In this document: positions 44,364 through 51,904 of the stretch, piece by piece
Position numbering within the stretch: the stretch's first letter is position 1
Layout of the letters: each line of letters starts with the position of its first letter
Assembly: GCF_017352115.1 (NCBI RefSeq)
Contig: NZ_CP071448.1
Coordinates: forward strand, 2,937,001-3,001,000
Direction of reading: 5' to 3'
Origin: Flavobacterium endoglycinae
GTDB taxonomy: Bacteria > Bacteroidota > Bacteroidia > Flavobacteriales > Flavobacteriaceae
Length of the DNA stretch: 64,000 bases
Position numbers and translations under genes: made by a program
Notes under the pieces: model-generated
What the model was told of the DNA's origin: nothing
What the model saw: the letters and a program-made list of their open reading frames with translations, nothing else
The model's database searches: none

Positions 44364-44828
44364 TTATTTAGCTCCTTTTGCTTGTATGCCATCTATAAAA
44401 ATTTGATCTGCCATTAAAGCAAGATCGTATATAATTGGACTATTTTCATTAATAGCCGATGAAAAGGCGGTTTCTGAAAATTGTGATACAGATGTGTTTT
44501 TTAGTAAATACTCTCTTTCCTTTTTTCCTGATCTAAAAACCGTAATTTTAAGAGATTTCTTTAAATTAGGATTTGTAAACCATTCCAATTGTTTCTGGTC
44601 TGGTGTTCCCAAGCAATTTAATGTCATGTCATAATTTACAGTTTTGTTGTTTATAGCAGATTCGTCTATCTTACTAAATACAATACTGCCACACTCGTAA
44701 GTTTTTGCATTTGTCTCTCCTTCAAATTGCATTGTAATTTTAAAGCCTTGTGCTGCTTTGGTTTGTGCGTTAATACTTAAAGCGAATAATACAGATAGGC
44801 CTAGAAGTAACCATTTTGTTGTTTTCAT
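44364..44828 (-). CDS. Exported protein resembling the Hcp/TssD tube fold, copy 1
   Basis: A 154-residue protein with signal peptide MKTTKWLLLGLSVLFALSINAQ and the same strand pattern as its neighbour: ITMQFEGETNAKTYEC, YDMTLNCLGTPDQKQLEWFTN, KSLKITVFRSGKKEREYLLKN and LMADQIFIDG. The two genes are 32 bases apart and probably arose by tandem duplication. There is no other type VI secretion gene in the window, so a classical T6SS tube role is not supported. An extracellular or periplasmic oligomer is possible. Confidence 0.6.
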   Translation of the reverse strand: MKTTKWLLLGLSVLFALSINAQTKAAQGFKITMQFEGETNAKTYECGSIVFSKIDESAINNKTVNYDMTLNCLGTPDQKQLEWFTNPNLKKSLKITVFRSGKKEREYLLKNTSVSQFSETAFSSAINENSPIIYDLALMADQIFIDGIQAKGAK

Positions 44829-44891
44829 TTTTGTTGTTTTGTTTTTTAAATTAGATATTTTTTAGAAGGAATAATTGCAAGAGATTCACAA

Positions 44892-45431
44892 CTATTGTTT
44901 TTTTATATTTTGAAAAATGGTTTGTTTAAGTTCGATAATGTTACAGTCTAAAATTCTGACTTCTGACCATAATAAGGCACCTCTGTGTGTTTTGATGAGT
45001 TTACGAAACTGATCTCGTTTAGCAGAATTGTTTATTTTATTAATGTAGGTTTCGTTATCAGAAACTAGAATGAATAAAGAAGATTCAGTATAACCTCCAT
45101 AATTGGCATCAAAACATGATGTTATATCTTCCCATTTTACAATTCCAAGTTCTGAAAAATAGGATCCAGAAAAAGAAATGCCTTCATTTGATAAAGTAAT
45201 AAGAGGTTTTCTTTCTTTTAGTTTCGATATTTCTACTACCATCCATATTATTGTAACTATTAGAAAAAGAGGCATAAAAATTAGCGCTTTCGAATAGTTG
45301 TAATTTTCTGTCAAAGACTTATTACATAATTGCCAAGTTCCCCAAGTAAAGAAAAGGATTAATAGTATGTGTAGAAAAAGCCTTTTGTATACTGTCTTTC
45401 TATTTAAATAAATTTCTTTCGGAAGTTTCAT
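44892..45431 (-). CDS. Membrane protein with PH-like C-terminal domain (STM3941-like), function unknown
   Basis: About 179 residues from the ATG at 45431; the ATG at 45458 adds nine residues. Two transmembrane helices (about 20-40 and 52-72) are followed by a short linker KERKPLITLSNEGISFSGSYFSELG and a compact domain with WEDITSCF and RILDCNIIELKQ. This resembles STM3941-type PH-domain membrane proteins. The function is not known. It is the first gene of the minus-strand group that includes the Hcp-like pair. Confidence 0.65.
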   Translation of the reverse strand: MKLPKEIYLNRKTVYKRLFLHILLILFFTWGTWQLCNKSLTENYNYSKALIFMPLFLIVTIIWMVVEISKLKERKPLITLSNEGISFSGSYFSELGIVKWEDITSCFDANYGGYTESSLFILVSDNETYINKINNSAKRDQFRKLIKTHRGALLWSEVRILDCNIIELKQTIFQNIKKQ

Positions 45432-45529
45432 TTTGTGATAACTAAAAATAACAGGCAAAATTAATTTTGCTTTGTTAAAAGAATGTCCGCTAGAGGTTTA
45501 AAGAATATCAGAATAAGGTTAAAATACAA

Positions 45530-45860
45530 TCAGTTAGAAAACTACTTTTATAAAAGTTTTTATGCGGGATATTTGGGATCTGCCAATATTTAATATCTAC
45601 CGATATTAATTTCCATTGAATTAATTCTTATGTATTCTACCAATATTCAATTTCTACGAATTAATCCACCAGGAGAAATCTGACACTATTTAATATTTGC
45701 CAATATCAATTCGATGCATAATTCCCACGAATATCTATGAATATTAATTCTACCGATAATCAATTTCTAAGAAATACTCCGCTAGGAGTTTAATATCGGT
45801 AGAATATAAGCAAACCGCTGAAATGCATCCCATAGGGATTATATTGAATTTTTTGAATGA
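45530..45860. repeat. Cluster of intergenic repeats upstream of arsR
   Basis: No gene is seen in 45459-45884. TTCTACCGATA (45748-45758) is exactly inverted as TATCGGTAGAA (45794-45804), and the hairpin contains a smaller ACTCC-GCTA-GGAGT stem (45776-45789). Nearby are several degenerate copies of TAATATT/ATTAATT-like words and GCATCCCATAGGGAT (about 45823-45837). These resemble a widespread composite repeat of Flavobacterium genomes. Confidence 0.6.
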
Positions 45861-45884
45861 AAATTTTGTATCTCTAATTCTTTT

Positions 45885-45900
45885 ATCGTAATATTGCGAT
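45885..45900 (+). promoter_or_regulatory. ArsR operator-like palindrome before arsR
   Basis: ATCGTAATATTGCGAT is a 16-base palindrome with one mismatch, 16 bases before the arsR start. A closely related site lies at 46266-46281. It is probably the autoregulatory site (inference). Confidence 0.65.
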
Positions 45901-45916
45901 ATAAAATTAAAATACG

Positions 45917-46243
45917 ATGGGAGTTACTAAAACAGAGCATTTTACCGAAATACAAAATCAAATTGCTGTAATAGCTAAAGCTTTGGGACATCCTGCAAGA
46001 ATTGCAATACTTGAATATCTGTTAAAAGTAAATGAATGTATCTGCGGTGATATTGTAAATGAACTTCCACTTGCACAAGCAACAGTTTCTCAGCATTTGA
46101 AAGAATTAAAACTAGCAGGTATCATAAAAGGAAATATCTCAGGAAATGCTATTTGTTATTGTATTGATGAGAAAACTATAGAAATATTAAATACTTACTT
46201 TTTAAATATCACAGAAACTATTTCGAAATCAAAATGTTGTTAA
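45917..46243 (+). CDS. arsR: ArsR-family metalloid-responsive repressor
   Basis: A 108-residue winged-helix repressor. The metal-sensing pair Cys41-x-Cys43 lies in NECICGDIVNELP, and the recognition helix is in LPLAQATVSQHLKELKLAG. The C-terminus ends SKCC and could add ligands. It should release DNA upon binding arsenite or a related metalloid. It heads the operon and has an operator-like palindrome in front. Confidence 0.93.
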   Translation: MGVTKTEHFTEIQNQIAVIAKALGHPARIAILEYLLKVNECICGDIVNELPLAQATVSQHLKELKLAGIIKGNISGNAICYCIDEKTIEILNTYFLNITETISKSKCC

Positions 46244-46265
46244 GACATTTTTTTTGATACGTATT

Positions 46266-46281
46266 ATCGCAATATTGCATT
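46266..46281 (+). promoter_or_regulatory. Second ArsR operator-like palindrome before the DUF6428 gene
   Basis: ATCGCAATATTGCATT is nearly the same as the first site (13 of 16 bases) and lies 20 bases before the DUF6428 start at 46302. Confidence 0.6.
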
Positions 46282-46301
46282 TAACCGATAAAATAGAAAA
46301 T

Positions 46302-46772
46302 ATGAAATTATCAGAAATAAAACAGATTTTGCCAGAATTACAAAATGTTGAATTTCAATTAGAAAACGGAACTTTTGTACCAGAACATTTTCACGTAACT
46401 GAAGTTGGAATTATCAAAAAACACTTCATTGATTGTGGTGGTGTAATTAGAGAAGAACAGGTTGTAAACTTTCAACTTTGGAACGCTAATGATTTTGAAC
46501 ACCGATTAAAACCAGCCAAGTTATTACACATCATTGAGCTTTCTGAATCTAAACTTGGTATTGGAGATTTTGAAATTGAAGTTGAATATCAAAGTTATAC
46601 AATTGGAAAGTATGATTTGGCTTTTAACGGGAAAATATTTGTTCTTCAAGATAAAACAACAGCGTGTCTGGCTCAAGATTCTTGTGGAATTCCAACAGAA
46701 AAAATGAAAGTAAATTTGGGAGATTTAAAAAATGATGTTTCATGCTGTACGCCAAATTCAGGATGCTGTTAA
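46302..46772 (+). CDS. DUF6428-family protein of arsenic operons
   Basis: About 156 residues. I use the ATG at 46302 because the ATG-like start at 46254 would place the second operator inside the coding region. The protein begins MKLSEIKQILPELQNVEFQ and has FVPEHFHVTEVG, which is common in the family. Its cysteine-rich C-terminus (CCTPNSGCC) suggests metalloid or metal binding. It sits between arsR and the arsenate reductase, the position in which this family usually occurs. The biochemical function is not known. Confidence 0.85.
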   Translation: MKLSEIKQILPELQNVEFQLENGTFVPEHFHVTEVGIIKKHFIDCGGVIREEQVVNFQLWNANDFEHRLKPAKLLHIIELSESKLGIGDFEIEVEYQSYTIGKYDLAFNGKIFVLQDKTTACLAQDSCGIPTEKMKVNLGDLKNDVSCCTPNSGCC

Positions 46773-46775
46773 GAA

Positions 46776-46901
46776 ATGAAAACAAAAATCATTACATATA
46801 AAAAAGTAATTATAATTACCACTTCGATTATTGTATTGCAGCTCATTTTTGGTTTTGATCCCAAATTCTGTATTATAAATATTGTGTGGTTGTTTGTTTA
46901 A
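46776..46901 (+). CDS. 41-residue membrane peptide in the arsenic operon
   Basis: A small ORF that starts 3 bases after the DUF6428 stop and ends 4 bases before arsC. It encodes MKTKIITYKKVIIITTSIIV then LQLIFGFDPKFCIINIVWLFV, i.e. a basic N-terminus and a hydrophobic helix with one Cys. It may be a real small membrane protein or a remnant of a lost pump. The tight packing favours a real gene. Confidence 0.5.
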   Translation: MKTKIITYKKVIIITTSIIVLQLIFGFDPKFCIINIVWLFV

Positions 46902-46905
46902 AATT

Positions 46906-47325
46906 ATGAAAAAGAAAATACTAATACTTTGTACCGGAAACAGCTGTAGAAGCCAGATTGCAGAAGGTTATATGAGATTTTTTGCAGGTAATAAAGCCGA
47001 AATTTACAGTGCTGGAGTAGAAACTCATGGAGTAAATCCGAAAGCTGTTTTAACTATGAAAGAAGATGGAATTGATATATCAAATCATACTTCTAACCAT
47101 ATTGATGAATATAATAATATCGATTTTGATTTTGTTATTACGGTTTGTGATAATGCAAAAGAAAGATGTCCTTTTTTTCCAACAAAAGCAGAAAAATTTC
47201 ATTACAATTTTCCAGATCCTGCAAAGGCAACAGGAACAGATTTAGAAGTAAAAGAAGAATTTAGAAAAGTGAGGCAATTGATAAAAAAATATTGTCAAGA
47301 TTTTGTCGAGAAAAATTTGAATTAA
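46906..47325 (+). CDS. arsC: Thioredoxin-coupled arsenate reductase (LMW phosphatase fold)
   Basis: About 139 residues from the ATG at 46906. A longer start at 46882 would only add MCGCLFKI. It has the C-x5-R loop Cys9-TGNSC-Arg15 of the low-molecular-weight phosphatase fold. The relay cysteines are Cys81 and Cys88 (VCDNAKERC). The spacing 9/14/81/88 mirrors the 10/15/82/89 set of the Staphylococcus pI258 arsenate reductase. It should reduce arsenate to arsenite, which normally needs an efflux pump; none follows here. A terminator follows directly. Confidence 0.92.
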   Translation: MKKKILILCTGNSCRSQIAEGYMRFFAGNKAEIYSAGVETHGVNPKAVLTMKEDGIDISNHTSNHIDEYNNIDFDFVITVCDNAKERCPFFPTKAEKFHYNFPDPAKATGTDLEVKEEFRKVRQLIKKYCQDFVEKNLN

Positions 47326-47338
47326 ATATTTCACCAAT

Positions 47339-47373
47339 AAAAAAGCCATTCCTGAAAAAGAAATGGCTTTTTT
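47339..47373. terminator. Terminator between arsC and the XRE gene
   Basis: AAAAAAGCCATT (47339-47350) pairs with AATGGCTTTTTT (47362-47373), loop of 11. It is bidirectional for two converging genes. Confidence 0.85.
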
Positions 47374-47392
47374 GCTATATTAAATTGAAAGA

Positions 47393-47791
47393 CTATTTCT
47401 CCTTCAATAATTTCTCTAAATATTCAACTTTATCTTTTTCGGCTTGAACCAAACGCTCGTAAAGTTCTACAACTTTATCAAGTGGGTTAAAAGTACATTG
47501 ATGATTACTATTATAACCATCACCAAAATTTCCTTGGCTATCATTAAAAGTATTAAAGTAATTGATCATATTTTCTTCTGAAAAACTTTTTATTGCTTCT
47601 ACCGTTACACCAAGTGCTTTTGCTATTTCGATAAGTTTATCTTCGTCTATAGTTTCGCTGTTTTCTATCGCCGATATAGTTTGCTGGCTTGTACCCATAG
47701 CATACGCTAATGCTTCTTGTTTCATGTCGCGAAGTTCACGAATACGGCTTATTTTTCGCCCAATGTGATTTGGTTTTGTTGCTGTGCTCAT
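47393..47791 (-). CDS. XRE-family transcriptional regulator
   Basis: A 132-residue regulator. The N-terminal helix-turn-helix (about 12-66: MKQEALAYAMGTSQQTISAIENSETID) is followed by a linker rich in Asn/Gly and a C-terminal coiled-coil (LYERLVQAEKDKVEYLEKLLKEK) for dimerisation. The target is unknown. It is divergent from the sigma-factor gene 298 bases away, with no visible pairing to the ars operon. Confidence 0.88.
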   Translation of the reverse strand: MSTATKPNHIGRKISRIRELRDMKQEALAYAMGTSQQTISAIENSETIDEDKLIEIAKALGVTVEAIKSFSEENMINYFNTFNDSQGNFGDGYNSNHQCTFNPLDKVVELYERLVQAEKDKVEYLEKLLKEK

Positions 47792-48042
47792 AATTCAAAG
47801 GTATTTAAAATTTGGTTACAAAATAGCCTTTCGTAAAAAACAGCTTTTTTGAAGTAAATTACAATTTTGCTTTATTAGAATGAAACAAAAATACAATTTT
47901 TCATACAATTTTAAGATTAATTGATTTTTAAAACACCTAACTTTGCACTAACAAATTGTATATCAGTTATTCATAATTCAATTTATATAAATAGATTCGA
48001 AATTTGTGCCACTAAAAAAAAATGAAAATATTTTGAAAACGT

Positions 48043-48070
48043 GGGTGATAGTGATTTGATTTTTGGTATT
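48043..48070 (+). promoter_or_regulatory. Probable ECF promoter before the sigma factor gene
   Basis: GGGTGA (48043-48048), a 16-base spacer, and GGTATT (48065-48070) lie 19 bases before the ATG. The same pair occurs before the thioredoxin-like gene with 15 bases between, suggesting that the sigma factor reads both. Confidence 0.55.
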
Positions 48071-48089
48071 AAGGAAATAAAACGTTTAT

Positions 48090-48641
48090 ATGGAAACGAT
48101 ATCTGACAATGATTTACTGAAAGAGCTTAAAACGGGAGAAAGCAAATCGTATAGATTGCTGTATAAGTTTTATTTCCCTTCTGTTGCTTCGTATATAAAG
48201 CAAAATAACGGTAATATTGAAGATGCCGAAGATATTTTTCAAGAAGCTATAATGGTATTATTTCAAAAAGTGAAAGAACCTCAGTTTGTTTTAACATCAT
48301 CTTTAAAAACCTATTTGTATGCTATTTCTAAAAATTTATGGCTCAAAAAACTTCGTGATACTAGAATAAAAATTATCGATGATGAACAAAGTCTGTCAGA
48401 TTATAAAAAAGAAGTAACATTTTTAGAAACAGAATCGGAAAATTTAAGAGAAGAAAAACTGGAAAATTGGCTGCAAAAAATTACAAGTCATTGCCAGAAT
48501 ATAATCCGAGCTTTGTTTTTTTATGAAGTGCCAATGCAGCATTTGATGGTAAAAATGGGCTGGAAAAATCCACATTCGGCAAGCAATCAAAAACATAAAT
48601 GTATTCAGCAAATAAAAAAAGTAAAAGAAGATGAGGCGTAA
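48090..48641 (+). CDS. ECF-type RNA polymerase sigma-70 factor
   Basis: A 183-residue sigma factor with region 2 (LYKFYFPSVASYIKQNNGNIEDAEDIFQEAIMVLFQ) and region 4 (ENIIRALFFYEVPMQHLMVKMGWKNPHSASNQKHKC). No anti-sigma gene is adjacent. The gene is instead followed by an exported thioredoxin-like protein and tiny Cys-containing proteins, so the signal could be thiol- or metal-related. Probable autoregulation comes from the GGGTGA-N16-GGTATT element upstream. The stop codon lies within a small hairpin. Confidence 0.93.
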   Translation: METISDNDLLKELKTGESKSYRLLYKFYFPSVASYIKQNNGNIEDAEDIFQEAIMVLFQKVKEPQFVLTSSLKTYLYAISKNLWLKKLRDTRIKIIDDEQSLSDYKKEVTFLETESENLREEKLENWLQKITSHCQNIIRALFFYEVPMQHLMVKMGWKNPHSASNQKHKCIQQIKKVKEDEA

Positions 48642-48657
48642 TAGCCTCTTTTTTTTT
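48633..48657 (+). terminator. Weak terminator overlapping the sigma factor stop
   Basis: GAGGC (48633-48637) pairs with GCCTC (48644-48648), followed by nine T. The stop codon (48639-48641) sits in the loop. Confidence 0.6.
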
Positions 48658-48683
48658 GAAAAAAAAATATTTTCTTTTTAAAT

Positions 48684-48710
48684 GGGTGACTTTTTTAAAT
48701 TATGGGTATC
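48684..48710 (+). promoter_or_regulatory. Probable ECF promoter before the thioredoxin-like gene
   Basis: GGGTGA (48684-48689), 15 bases, and GGTATC (48705-48710), 28 bases before the ATG at 48739. This matches the element before the sigma factor gene. Confidence 0.55.
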
Positions 48711-48738
48711 AATACTTATAACTTAAAAATAAAGTACG

Positions 48739-49215
48739 ATGTTAAAATTAATTTCTGCCTATATGATAATGGCGGTAAGTTTTCTGTCATACGGACAGCA
48801 AACAAAAGGTAATCAATCCACAGCGGTTGAAACGAAAATAATTGCAGTTGTAAACAAAGCCAACTGGTGTAGCGTTTGCAAAGCAAATGGCGAAAGATTT
48901 CAAAACAACATTATGCCTTATACTACAAAAGGTGTAGCGATTGTAATTAACGACATGACTGATAAAAATACTATTGAGCAGTCAAAAGAAAACCTGAAGA
49001 AATCTTCTCTTTACAAACAGATTTATAAAACAAACCGAAAAGGAGTAGGCCGAATGCTGCAAAGCTGTGGTCTTGTTGACGGAAAAAATAAATCTATGGT
49101 AACTGGTATCGTAACTTTTATAGATGCCAAAACGCTTAAAGTAGTAAACGAAACAAGTATCGCAGCTACAGATGCAGAAATAAAAACCATTATTGATAAT
49201 CTTTTAAAAGCATAA
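48739..49215 (+). CDS. Exported thioredoxin-fold protein
   Basis: A 158-residue protein with a signal peptide (MLKLISAYMIMAVSFLSYGQ) and a thioredoxin-like domain. The active-site pair is Cys-Ser-Val-Cys in NKANWCSVCKANGERFQ. A later Cys (LQSCGLVDG) is unusual. Likely role: thiol redox work in the periplasm. It is the first gene after the second ECF promoter, followed closely by two tiny genes. Confidence 0.85.
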   Translation: MLKLISAYMIMAVSFLSYGQQTKGNQSTAVETKIIAVVNKANWCSVCKANGERFQNNIMPYTTKGVAIVINDMTDKNTIEQSKENLKKSSLYKQIYKTNRKGVGRMLQSCGLVDGKNKSMVTGIVTFIDAKTLKVVNETSIAATDAEIKTIIDNLLKA

Positions 49216-49219
49216 AAAA

Positions 49220-49300
49220 ATGAAAACTAGAACAAAACTAATTCTTTGTATTATTTCAGTAGCCTTAACAGCAATGTGTATTTATCACTTCTGGGGTTAA
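49220..49300 (+). CDS. 26-residue membrane peptide
   Basis: MKTRTKLILCIISVALTAMC followed by IYHFWG. It starts 4 bases after the thioredoxin-like gene and ends 27 bases before the 65-residue gene. A basic start and one helix with two Cys are visible. It is small enough to be chance, but the packing and an A-rich upstream region favour translation. Confidence 0.5.
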   Translation: MKTRTKLILCIISVALTAMCIYHFWG

Positions 49301-49327
49301 ATTAATTCATCTTTAAAAGGAAAAAAA

Positions 49328-49525
49328 ATGAAAGAATCACTAAATGTTTGGCGTATTAAGGAGTTTGAAGGCGATGGAATAAGCTGTCCAATAGTACCTG
49401 CAAATTTACCTTTTCATAAAAAATTTGTCCTTTTCTTTTTCAGGTTTGGCGTTTGCCCAATGTGTGTAATGATGAGTTTAGGATATAACATTTCGAAACT
49501 TTTCAAAAAGAAACTAGCTAATTAA
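49328..49525 (+). CDS. 65-residue protein with CPxC motif
   Basis: A small basic protein with GISCPIV and later GVCPMCVMM before a basic end (KLFKKKLAN). The CPMC pair may bind a metal or take part in thiol exchange. One hydrophobic segment (KFVLFFFRFGVCPMCVMMSLGY) could insert in a membrane. It is the last gene of the group before a strong terminator. I know no named family for it. Confidence 0.65.
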   Translation: MKESLNVWRIKEFEGDGISCPIVPANLPFHKKFVLFFFRFGVCPMCVMMSLGYNISKLFKKKLAN

Positions 49526-49540
49526 AAGCCTGATAAAATA

Positions 49541-49580
49541 AAATTCCCCGTAAAGTCACTGATCTTTACGGGGAATTTTT
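49541..49580. terminator. Terminator after the thioredoxin-like operon
   Basis: AAATTCCCCGTAAAG (49541-49555) pairs with CTTTACGGGGAATTT (49564-49578), loop of 8, with T on both sides. Confidence 0.88.
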
Positions 49581-49608
49581 ATTTTCTGATATATTGAAGT
49601 AATGTGAA

Positions 49609-50178
49609 TTAATCTAGATTATCTAAATCCATTTCTTTCGCCAGCTGATCCCATTTTTTGTTTAGGAAATTTTTGGTTTGTTCTAAAAATTCTGGATTTA
49701 CATCTTTTAAGAACTGGGCTTTTGGATTTAGTATTGCTTTTCCGTTTTCGAAATAAATATGCGCATGAACAGCATCATCTCCCCAAAAGAAAGGAAAAAC
49801 AATTGCCATATTTTCTGGACTTTCGGTAACGTATTTTTCCATGCTGATGATTAAAGCAAACATCGGAATCATTTCTGAAAAGTTTTCACTAAAAAACATC
49901 ATTCCCCAATGCCATTCTTCAGTTGCTTCATCGTAATCAGAAAAAGCCATCGCTTCTGGATAATTAATCCAACCGTCAATAACTTCCTGATTAATGTTGT
50001 CATTGTATGTGTAAAGTTTTTCTTGAGTCAATTCTGATTTCGAATACATCTCGCGGCTGTCCCAATAGTCAAGCCAGTTTTTATTTAATTCTGGTTTTTC
50101 CAGCGGGCTATTTAAAAATTTTTCTAACTGTGGTTTTGTGATTTTGACTTTGCAGTATAATGAACTTAATTCAGACAT
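49609..50178 (-). CDS. Acidic cytoplasmic protein of unknown function
   Basis: A 189-residue protein rich in Trp, Asp and Glu (WHWGMMFFSENFSEM, FPFFWGDDAVHAHIYFENGK). I do not recognise the family. The neighbouring SMI1/KNR4-type gene and the acidic, aromatic composition resemble toxin-immunity proteins of polymorphic toxin clusters, but no toxin gene is nearby. It ends with a very acidic tail (MDLDNLD). Confidence 0.6.
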   Translation of the reverse strand: MSELSSLYCKVKITKPQLEKFLNSPLEKPELNKNWLDYWDSREMYSKSELTQEKLYTYNDNINQEVIDGWINYPEAMAFSDYDEATEEWHWGMMFFSENFSEMIPMFALIISMEKYVTESPENMAIVFPFFWGDDAVHAHIYFENGKAILNPKAQFLKDVNPEFLEQTKNFLNKKWDQLAKEMDLDNLD

Positions 50179-50248
50179 GATTTTAGAGTTTTGTTGCTAA
50201 TTATATTTATTGCAAATAAATTTTTGTTGAAATATTTTTTATATCAAT

Positions 50249-50833
50249 TTAGTCCCAGCGGCTTAAATTTCCTTGGGCTCTTTCAAAAAGTTCTTCAAGA
50301 ACATTTTCGAGAGATCTTTCAGGAAGACCTGATTCTAAAAGTTTAAGTAATTGATTTTTAGTCTTTACCAAATCATCTTGATGACAATATAAATTCATGA
50401 AATGGCCCTTTTTATCAAAAATAAAATACTCTCCGCTTTCATAATTGTCTTCTTCAGACATAATCCAGCCAATACAAGGAAAAGCTTTGTTTATTTTTTC
50501 GGTTTCTTCTTCAGTCAGGAGTTCGTATTGCTGAAATTCGGGTCTGTCATTTCCCCAAAAAGCAATAATCATATCAATAATTCCGATCGAGTTGTGTTCA
50601 AGTTCCGCTCGTTCCTGAATTTGATTAAAAAGATTTTCAGGAGAAAAAATACGGAAGATTTCATCCGATTCTATTCCGCCTACCGTTTTGTAAAAAGTGA
50701 TTAATTCTTCGGGAATAGGCTGCGAAAAATAAGGCGTAATCATTTCGATTTCCTCATTTGTGGCAGGAGCTAATTCATGGATTTCATCATATTCAAGTTC
50801 ACATTCAGTAACACGGTTTTTAATTTCTTCCAT
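50249..50833 (-). CDS. SMI1/KNR4-family protein
   Basis: A 194-residue protein with the SMI1/KNR4 signature LAPATNEEIEMITPYFSQPIPEELITFYKTVGGIES, followed by GWIMSEEDNYESGEYFIFDKKGH. Bacterial members of this superfamily often act as immunity proteins for polymorphic toxins. No toxin is seen in the window, so it may be an orphan immunity protein or have another binding role. It is 70 bases from the acidic unknown gene. Confidence 0.82.
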   Translation of the reverse strand: MEEIKNRVTECELEYDEIHELAPATNEEIEMITPYFSQPIPEELITFYKTVGGIESDEIFRIFSPENLFNQIQERAELEHNSIGIIDMIIAFWGNDRPEFQQYELLTEEETEKINKAFPCIGWIMSEEDNYESGEYFIFDKKGHFMNLYCHQDDLVKTKNQLLKLLESGLPERSLENVLEELFERAQGNLSRWD

Positions 50834-50871
50834 TGTATATAGTATAATTTTGTAATTGTAATTCTTATCTC

Positions 50872-51900
50872 TTAATGACGATTATCGCACTGCAGATAAA
50901 TTTCTTCATTTGATTTATCGATAATTGAAATTCCCGGACAGCCAAATGATTCATATAAAAAACCGAACACAACTTCTGGTTTATTTTTAAAAAGCTTCCC
51001 CGTCCATTGATTAATTGTTTCTGGACTTTCTTCATAATTTAATGGAGAAGGAGAAGTTCCTTCGCTCTGGCTGTATAATTTTTCAATTATAATTTCTTTT
51101 GTTTTAGCATCGGTTACCAAAAGACGTCTGCCAAAAAGAATTTTTCGATTGTCTAAATAATCCTGAAGAAAATAATTGTAATTAGCTGTTTTAAAAGCGT
51201 AAGTAGTTCCTTTTGAAGTTCCTTTTAACGTTTTTTGATCTTCGCCTTTTAAGGGTTTCGAAGGAAAATCTTTAGCAGTAATTTTTTTCCAGTCAATGGG
51301 AACTAATTTTTGTTTTGCAAACGGATTTTCTTTGCCTACATATACGATCGCATCACGATAGTATTCGCTGAAACCTTTTAGGTATTTTATATTGATTTCA
51401 AAACCAATCATAAAATCATAATTGTGATACGGCCAATCTTCTTCAGATGAATATCCGTTTAAAAAAGCGGCCGTTTTTAGATTTTTAACCAAAAAAGAAG
51501 CGAGTTTATTTTTGGCATAATCATAAACAAATACCGAATCACTTTCGGAAATATTGGTTTTAGATAAAAATCTTTTTCTGTAATTTTTTTCGAACGTAAA
51601 ATATTGAGCCTTCTGTTTGCCTATTTTTTCAATATTTGGTAAAGCAAGTGTATCATTTTCTTCGCCTACAGGATAAATATCCGAAAGGGAAACAAAAGCA
51701 ACATCGCTGCTGTCTTTTGGGATAAGGGTAAATAAATTGATGCTTTCTTTTAGTGAACTTTGTTCCTGGTTTTGTAAAGTATCATTTTCAACAACTGCAT
51801 TTTCTGCCGAAGGTGTTTCAATGGTTTTATTTTCTTCTTTTTTGCAGGAAACTATAAAAAGAAATGAAATGACAATAATGGCGTGGTATTTTAAATTCAT
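50872..51900 (-). CDS. Lipoprotein of unknown function
   Basis: A 342-residue lipoprotein (MNLKYHAIIVISFLFIVSC) with a low-complexity Glu/Thr/Asn linker after the lipobox and a beta-rich C-terminus (SFGCPGISIIDKSNEEIYLQC). No family recognised. It follows a small membrane protein by 4 bases, so the two are coupled. Confidence 0.7.
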   Translation of the reverse strand: MNLKYHAIIVISFLFIVSCKKEENKTIETPSAENAVVENDTLQNQEQSSLKESINLFTLIPKDSSDVAFVSLSDIYPVGEENDTLALPNIEKIGKQKAQYFTFEKNYRKRFLSKTNISESDSVFVYDYAKNKLASFLVKNLKTAAFLNGYSSEEDWPYHNYDFMIGFEINIKYLKGFSEYYRDAIVYVGKENPFAKQKLVPIDWKKITAKDFPSKPLKGEDQKTLKGTSKGTTYAFKTANYNYFLQDYLDNRKILFGRRLLVTDAKTKEIIIEKLYSQSEGTSPSPLNYEESPETINQWTGKLFKNKPEVVFGFLYESFGCPGISIIDKSNEEIYLQCDNRH

Positions 51901-51904
51901 AGGA

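Noticed and set aside
43870..44828. Part of a type VI secretion system
   Set aside because: No sheath, baseplate or VgrG genes are in the window and both proteins carry Sec signals.
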